Shown here in pieces: positions 59,459-64,000 of a stretch of 64,000 nt of DNA (positions are counted from its first letter, which is position 1; the number at the start of each line of letters is the position of its first letter). This DNA is from Paenibacillus sp. NEAU-GSW1 (GTDB lineage: Bacteria > Bacillota > Bacilli > Paenibacillales > Paenibacillaceae): NCBI RefSeq assembly GCF_009737085.1, contig NZ_WOVL01000005.1, positions 124,001 through 188,000 of the forward strand, given 5' to 3'. Position numbers and translations under genes: made by a program. The notes under the pieces were generated by a model. The model was not told the origin of the DNA. It did no database searches and saw only the letters and a list, made by a program, of their open reading frames with translations.

Positions 59459-61516
59459 ATGAGTGTATACAACCGTTTTGACCCGAACGACCGCTGGGTA
59501 TCCTTGCTTGCGCAGAGCGGCAGACGGCTGCAGTCTGCGGAATTGAACGAGATCCAGTCGCTCGCTTTGCATCGGGATAAGCAAATGGGCGATGTCATAT
59601 TCGGAGCTGGCCATATTATCGAAGGCGGGCAAATATATGTACAGCTTGCGCCGGCCAAACTGGCGATTATTTTTCCTTCCAAAGTTTATGTGGACGGCAT
59701 TATTCACAAAATCGGGGAGAAGAAAATCCCCATCACCGGCGCAGGCGAAGAAGTGATCGGGTTGAAAATCGTTTATGAGACGATTACATACGAGATAAAA
59801 AAAGAATTGCTGGATCCGGCTGTCGGCTATGCGAATTTCGGCTCGCCGGGCATGGACCGCCTGATCGCGGTGCCGGATTGGGTTGTGAACGATCCGGCCG
59901 CCATTCCGATGTACCGGATCATTGACGGTCAAGTCGTCACGGCGAAGGTGCCGCCAGAGCTGGAAGGCTTCACGCCGATGCTGGCAAGAAGAACGCATGA
60001 TACGAGCGGAAGCTTCCTCGTGTCCGGAATGGACGGTTTTATTGAACCGGCTGAAGGCGATTATGTAACGCTCGTCATCGAGGCCGGCAAGGCGTATGTG
60101 CTGGGCTACGAGATTAATCGGCTCGTGCCGACCCGGATCAAGCTGGGGAAGGCGCTGGAATCACGACGGGTGTTCGACGAGGTGAAGTATTACAATGGCA
60201 CGGATATCCATTCGTTAAGCAGCAAGCCGGTAAAAGCCATTCAGGAAGTGACCGCTATGCTTAGGCTCGATGCAACACTAACGTATGACGGTTCATCCCT
60301 CTATAATCCGATTGGGTCCGATGCGGTTGTTGATATTTACAGCATCGAGCAGTTGGGCAAAACATTCGTCAAAGGGAAGGACTACAAGCTGACGGATAAC
60401 AGCGTGGATTGGTCGATCGGCACGACCCGTCCGGCTAACAATGTCGCGTATCAAGTCAAGTATGATTGCATGAAGAAGCTGACGCAGGGCGTTGATTACA
60501 AGCTGCTGGAAGGCACGAACGAATTGATGCTGACGGGGAGCAGCCGGCCGATCCTTGAAAGGCATTTTAACGTAACCTACGACTATTATTTATCGCGCAG
60601 AGATGCGTTCTATTTGACTGCTGACGGACAAATTCAAATCGTAACGGGTCAGTCGGATATTAATCCTCCTGCACCTCCGGTGCCTCCGGATATACTGGCG
60701 CTCGGAGAGCTGCATTTTTCGGCAGGAGGCTTGGAGACCAAAGTCGTCAACAACAAGCCGAAACGGCTGACGATGCTGGAGCTGCGATCGCTGCTCGATC
60801 GGTTAGAGCGCGCAGAATACAATCAGGCGATGCTGGAGCTCGACCGGACGGCGCAAATTACCGACCAAACGACGAATAAAAAAGGGATTTTTACCGACAA
60901 CTTTACGAACTTCGAACGGGCGGACTTGGGCTTTGGCTTCGACGCGATGATCGATCCGGCAAATCAAACGCTGCAATTGCCGGTCAATCAGCTGTTTATC
61001 CAGATGGAATTCGAAAGCGGAGAGTCGGTTCGGCAGCATGAAAGGTTGCTTACGCTCGACTATACGGAAGAGGTCATCATCGATCAAAGCTACGGTACCG
61101 AGTCCTTGAACATTAACCCTTATCAGGTATTCGGCTCGCAGGCTACGATCCGGTTAACGCCTTCGCAAGATTCGTGGGTGGAAACCTCTTATGTCTATGA
61201 AACGGTATGGGGCTGGTGGGATGCTTGGTGGAGCGGCAATCGGACGGAAACACGCGTTATTCTGGACGAGAACATTCCGTACATTAGGCAGCGCGTCGTG
61301 ACCGTGCACGGAGAAGGGTTCGAGCCGAACTGCGACAACCTGCAGGCTACTTTTGACGGAGTGAATGTACAGCTCGTTCCGGCTGACGGTTCCGCCGCAG
61401 GAACCAAAAACGGAACGGTGAAGGCGAACGGAGCCGGGAAATTTACGGCAACCTTTATTATTCCTGAGAACATTAGGACGGGCACGCGGGAAGTGCGGAT
61501 TTACAATTACGTGTAG
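59459..61516 (+). CDS. DUF4815 domain-containing structural protein
   Basis: 685-residue phage-type structural protein. DUF4815 begins at the N-terminus (YNRFDPNDRWVSLLAQSGRRLQSAELNEIQSLALHRDKQMGDVIF, residues 3-50) and spans roughly the first 560 residues (YVLGYEINRLVPTRIKL; LRSLLDRLERAEYNQAMLELDRTAQ; LGFGFDAMIDPANQTLQLP). The C-terminus has a Trp-rich patch (WGWWDAWWSGNRTETRV) and an Ig-like beta segment. DUF4815 is typical of large myophage tail proteins and not of PBSX or diffocins. RBS AGGAGGA. Confidence 0.85.
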   Translation: MSVYNRFDPNDRWVSLLAQSGRRLQSAELNEIQSLALHRDKQMGDVIFGAGHIIEGGQIYVQLAPAKLAIIFPSKVYVDGIIHKIGEKKIPITGAGEEVIGLKIVYETITYEIKKELLDPAVGYANFGSPGMDRLIAVPDWVVNDPAAIPMYRIIDGQVVTAKVPPELEGFTPMLARRTHDTSGSFLVSGMDGFIEPAEGDYVTLVIEAGKAYVLGYEINRLVPTRIKLGKALESRRVFDEVKYYNGTDIHSLSSKPVKAIQEVTAMLRLDATLTYDGSSLYNPIGSDAVVDIYSIEQLGKTFVKGKDYKLTDNSVDWSIGTTRPANNVAYQVKYDCMKKLTQGVDYKLLEGTNELMLTGSSRPILERHFNVTYDYYLSRRDAFYLTADGQIQIVTGQSDINPPAPPVPPDILALGELHFSAGGLETKVVNNKPKRLTMLELRSLLDRLERAEYNQAMLELDRTAQITDQTTNKKGIFTDNFTNFERADLGFGFDAMIDPANQTLQLPVNQLFIQMEFESGESVRQHERLLTLDYTEEVIIDQSYGTESLNINPYQVFGSQATIRLTPSQDSWVETSYVYETVWGWWDAWWSGNRTETRVILDENIPYIRQRVVTVHGEGFEPNCDNLQATFDGVNVQLVPADGSAAGTKNGTVKANGAGKFTATFIIPENIRTGTREVRIYNYV

Positions 61517-61586
61517 CAAAAAGGAAACGTTTGTCTTGCGAAACCGAATTTGAATTTGATAGGCAAGCTTTTAAGGAGGGGTATGA

Positions 61587-62756
61587 GTGGCTCAGATTCA
61601 GAATGAATCGAGAACATCCTATGTCGGCGTCGGCCGGAGGCAAATTATTGAACAAACCTTCTGGCAAGTGCCATGGTGGAATCAAATCGATCCGCTTGCG
61701 CAAACCTTTCTTCTGCTAGAGGAGCGGCTTGTAACGAGCATAGAGCTTTTTTTCGAAACGAAGGACGTCGATCATGCAGCAGGAACGCCTGCCGAGTATT
61801 TAGCCAAGCCGGTTACGGTACAGCTGCGCAACGTCGTTAATGGCTATCCGGGCACGACGGTGCTCGCTTCGAAAGTGGTCGAAGCAAAATCTATTCAAAT
61901 TTCGGCGAAAGGCAATTTGCCGACAAAATTTACGTTTGCCGATCCGGTTCTGCTGCAGACGAATGTTGAATATGCGATTGTCGTCTTGACCGGAGCTAGT
62001 CAATACCGGTTATTTGTCGCGAAGATGAGCGCCAAGGATCTCGTAACCGGCAACATTGTATCCCGTCAGCCTTACGCAGTCGGCCTGCTGTTCTCAAGCT
62101 CCAACGCGACCGCATGGACAGCGCATCAGGATATGGATTTGAAGTTCCGCCTGTATGCGGCTGAATTCAAGAAACCTGTGAGCAAAATTTATTTTGAAGG
62201 GCTTACGTTGCAGTCGGAGATTTCCCAGCTGCTGCTTTCAACAAGCCAGGTTGTTCCGCAAGGCAGCAACTTGCAATGGCAATGGTCGTTGGATGGAACC
62301 AGCTGGTTCGCGTTGAACGACTCGGGAGTAACGGGCCTTGGAGCGCCGACAAAAGAAGTGTTCGTGCGGGCGCTTTTATCGGGCTCAGCCAAAAGCTCTC
62401 CAGTCATTCAAACCGAAGCGATCGGCGCAGCGGCCTTATCCTATAAGACGAATGGAACGTATGTCAGCAGAGAATGGACGACAAACGATCCGTTTACGAA
62501 AATTATCGTATACGTCGATCTTTACAAGCCGGCAGGAACGTCGCAAAGCGTAGAATTCAGCATTGACGGCGGCTCGACTTGGGTTTCCTTGGGAGCAGGA
62601 AAGGTGAATCAGCCAATGGGCCAATACGCGCAGTACAAATTTGAGGCAACCGTCGCCGCTTCGAAAAAGATCCGTATTCGGATCAAGCAGTCGAACGACG
62701 ATAAAAGCAGAGCGGAGACGCCTCGGGCAAGAAGACTGATGGTAACGTTATCTTAG
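61587..62756 (+). CDS. Tail protein corresponding to the C-terminal part of DUF4815-type proteins
   Basis: 389-residue protein. SYVGVGRRQIIEQTFWQVPWWNQIDPLAQTFLLLEERLVTSIELFFETKD and PVTVQLRNVVNGYPGTTVL recall the segment that follows DUF4815 within single large tail proteins of myophages, but here it is a separate gene. Residues about 270-389 form a beta-sandwich-like end (YVDLYKPAGTSQSVEFSIDGGSTW). GTG start at 61587 with AAGGAGGGG. Likely a surface-exposed tail or fibre-base component. Confidence 0.78.
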   Translation: MAQIQNESRTSYVGVGRRQIIEQTFWQVPWWNQIDPLAQTFLLLEERLVTSIELFFETKDVDHAAGTPAEYLAKPVTVQLRNVVNGYPGTTVLASKVVEAKSIQISAKGNLPTKFTFADPVLLQTNVEYAIVVLTGASQYRLFVAKMSAKDLVTGNIVSRQPYAVGLLFSSSNATAWTAHQDMDLKFRLYAAEFKKPVSKIYFEGLTLQSEISQLLLSTSQVVPQGSNLQWQWSLDGTSWFALNDSGVTGLGAPTKEVFVRALLSGSAKSSPVIQTEAIGAAALSYKTNGTYVSREWTTNDPFTKIIVYVDLYKPAGTSQSVEFSIDGGSTWVSLGAGKVNQPMGQYAQYKFEATVAASKKIRIRIKQSNDDKSRAETPRARRLMVTLS

Positions 62757-62774
62757 AGAAACGGGTGATTGGCG

Positions 62775-62957
62775 ATGAGCAATCCGAACCGCATTAATTT
62801 GGACCCGGCTGCGCCTGACAGCCTTTACGCCGGAGCTCAAAAGGTAAATTTGGCGCTCGACGAGACGGAACAACGTTTGGAGCAGCTGGAGAAGCTGGCT
62901 AAAGAAATCAACATTAAATTGAGCAATGCAAATTGCATGTATTGGATGGGGGTGTAG
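62775..62957 (+). CDS. Small coiled-coil protein of the tail operon
   Basis: 60-residue protein; residues 20-50 form a heptad-like coiled coil (QKVNLALDETEQRLEQLEKLAKEINIKL). The ATG at 62775 lies behind GGGTG; a TTG at 62769 is possible. It sits between the DUF4815-related gene and the next small structural gene with tight spacing. No domain recognised; perhaps a trimerising linker (inference). Confidence 0.7.
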   Translation: MSNPNRINLDPAAPDSLYAGAQKVNLALDETEQRLEQLEKLAKEINIKLSNANCMYWMGV

Positions 62958-62961
62958 ACTT

Positions 62962-63300
62962 GTGGCTTATGAAGTCTATTCGGCTGTTGATTTGTATGCC
63001 GGGCAGCCGGCAATTGCGCTGACCGACCTCGTTACTTTAAAGCAAAAGACGATATTAAAAAGCATTGTCATCCATAATACGACAGCCTCGGGAGCAAAGC
63101 TGAAGCTTTATGTTATTCGCCCGGGCAAAACGGCAAATGCGGAAACGCAGCGGATCGGCACGAGCATCGGCGGCGAGGATACGATCAAGTTTTCGTTTGA
63201 GACGGTGCTGCCTAAGGGAACGATAATCGCCGCCTCGCAGACGGTTTCTGGCGCCTTGTCCATCGATATATCCGGAGTCGAGGTGATTCCGGGTGTATAG
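62962..63300 (+). CDS. Small beta-rich tail-associated protein
   Basis: 112-residue protein (AYEVYSAVDLYAGQPAIALTD ... IVIHNTTASGAKLKLYVIRPGKTA ... GALSIDISGVEVIPGV), all-beta in pattern, like adaptor or fibre-base proteins. The GTG at 62962 follows GGGGGTG at 7 nt. Its stop codon overlaps the start of the next gene. No family recognised. Confidence 0.72.
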   Translation: MAYEVYSAVDLYAGQPAIALTDLVTLKQKTILKSIVIHNTTASGAKLKLYVIRPGKTANAETQRIGTSIGGEDTIKFSFETVLPKGTIIAASQTVSGALSIDISGVEVIPGV

Positions 63301-64000
63301 TTCACTAAAAGGGATGACGGGAGGCGGAGGGACAGCTTCCATTAAACGCGCTTTCCAGGTTGCGCCGGGCGAAACGATCCAAAAGGACGACGTTGTTACC
63401 GTGGTCGATGATAAGCTTTACAGAAATAGAGAAATGAAGCTGAGCGAGCTTCCGAGGTTCAGTCCGGACGTCTATTATTTACCGCTAGGCATTGAAAACA
63501 TGTCCGTTCATCCGATAGGCGGGGACAGCTTTATTCATATAGGCATGACTGCTACTTATATTCATATTATTCGTGCGGAAGCAACCGCCGGCGGCATTCA
63601 AGTAATAGCGCAAAAAAGTTTGCCCGTGTTTGGCTCAGAGGGCATTTATAAACTGCATTTTAAGCCGCTGACAGCGGATACTGGCATTTTATATTATCTC
63701 GAATATAATACTTCGCAATGGGCGTTTCGTATGATTCGCTGGCCGGGCGAAGAGGAGCTGCGAGTCGGCCTTCCTTATGAGATTGAATTGTATACGTACG
63801 GAACGGTTGCAGTCGAAAGTCTCTCGGAGCAATCGTTTCTAGTAACTTGGGTTTGCGGAAAAGAGCCGGCAAAAGTGTTGAAGTCGGTATCTTTTGCGAT
63901 TAATCGGGTATACGATACGATCGAAATTATGGGAACTCCTCTATCGGTGGAAACGAATGAAACGCTCCATGACGACTTTGCATTAAGCAAGCTGGCGGAT
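63293..64000 (+). CDS. Partial ORF running off the window, putative tail/fibre protein
   Basis: An open frame from GTG 63293 reaches the last base: 236 codons without a stop. GAGGTGA lies 7 nt before the GTG, and the start overlaps the stop of the gene before it, so translation is coupled. The sequence (YSSLKGMTGGGGTASIKRAFQ, VAPGETIQKDDVVTVVDDKLY, later FSPDVYYLPLGIENMSVHPIGG) looks beta-rich with a short Gly-rich N-terminus. Family not recognised. Position after the DUF4815 genes suggests a peripheral tail protein or fibre. Confidence 0.75.
   Translation, partial: MYSSLKGMTGGGGTASIKRAFQVAPGETIQKDDVVTVVDDKLYRNREMKLSELPRFSPDVYYLPLGIENMSVHPIGGDSFIHIGMTATYIHIIRAEATAGGIQVIAQKSLPVFGSEGIYKLHFKPLTADTGILYYLEYNTSQWAFRMIRWPGEEELRVGLPYEIELYTYGTVAVESLSEQSFLVTWVCGKEPAKVLKSVSFAINRVYDTIEIMGTPLSVETNETLHDDFALSKLAD

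Noticed and set aside
61490..61600. Sequencing frameshift splitting one DUF4815 gene
   Set aside because: The two genes are in different frames but are separated by about 70 bp, with a stop, a strong AAGGAGGGG site and a GTG start. The intervening bases do not encode a plausible bridge.
47436..64000. Complete prophage
   Set aside because: No integrase, immunity repressor, terminase, portal, protease or capsid gene is visible, and the left edge passes straight from ordinary chromosomal genes to the tail regulator. The right edge is unseen, so a prophage is not fully excluded.

Overview
The window looks like chromosome of an endospore-forming member of the Paenibacillaceae (Paenibacillus- or Cohnella-like). 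The support is AGGAGG-type ribosome binding sites with frequent GTG/TTG starts, a T-box in front of argS, a YjcZ-type sporulation miniprotein, GlpP-type control of glycerol genes, a SigW-like promoter before pspA, YesM/YesN-type two-component genes and a PBSX-like contractile tail cluster. The assignment rests on gene families and layout only; no 16S rRNA or tRNA gene is visible.

Bases 1-20200 hold mostly housekeeping genes: the 3' end of murG, thrC, an SDR oxidoreductase, a luciferase-like oxidoreductase (minus), a fabF paralogue (minus), an MmyB-type regulator, an SDR gene remnant, argS with its T-box (minus), yjcZ (minus), a DUF4178-pspA operon (minus), a DnaA-box cluster, a MerR/TipAS regulator and a DMT transporter. 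From 14360 to 21279 an AraC regulator faces a five-gene operon (lactonase, UxaB-like, UxaA-like, L-galactose-dehydrogenase-like, LgoD-like). Together these predict a full route L-galactose -> lactone -> L-galactonate -> D-tagaturonate -> D-altronate -> KDG.

Bases 21280-32300: a repeat-rich spacer with 37-bp and 39-bp tandem repeats; an M29 aminopeptidase and an Xaa-Pro peptidase; divergent proline dehydrogenase and P5C dehydrogenase (proline to glutamate); glpP-glpK-glpD for glycerol; and a decayed polysaccharide deacetylase.

Bases 32400-47400: an AT-richer orphan gene for a DUF4157 protein, a domain associated with extracellular contractile injection systems. Next is a sugar-sensing and uptake locus with a YesN-type regulator, YesM-type kinase, membrane-anchored sugar-binding protein, CUT2 ATPase, permease and binding lipoprotein. 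It is followed by a YitT protein, an MFS transporter with a glycerophosphodiesterase (minus), and a stand-alone GTP cyclohydrolase II.

Bases 47436-64000 (running off the end) form the most interesting block. A palindromic operator and an ArpU/sigma-like regulator precede a tightly packed, all-plus-strand contractile tail module: tail completion protein, sheath, tube, assembly chaperone with a canonical -1 frameshift signal, tape measure, LysM protein, hub, two DUF2577 paralogues, gp25-like wedge, baseplate J, YmfQ-like protein, then DUF4815 and further peripheral proteins. No integrase, terminase, portal or capsid gene is present in the window. The best reading is a capsid-less phage-tail-like particle (R-type tailocin), subject to what lies beyond base 64000.
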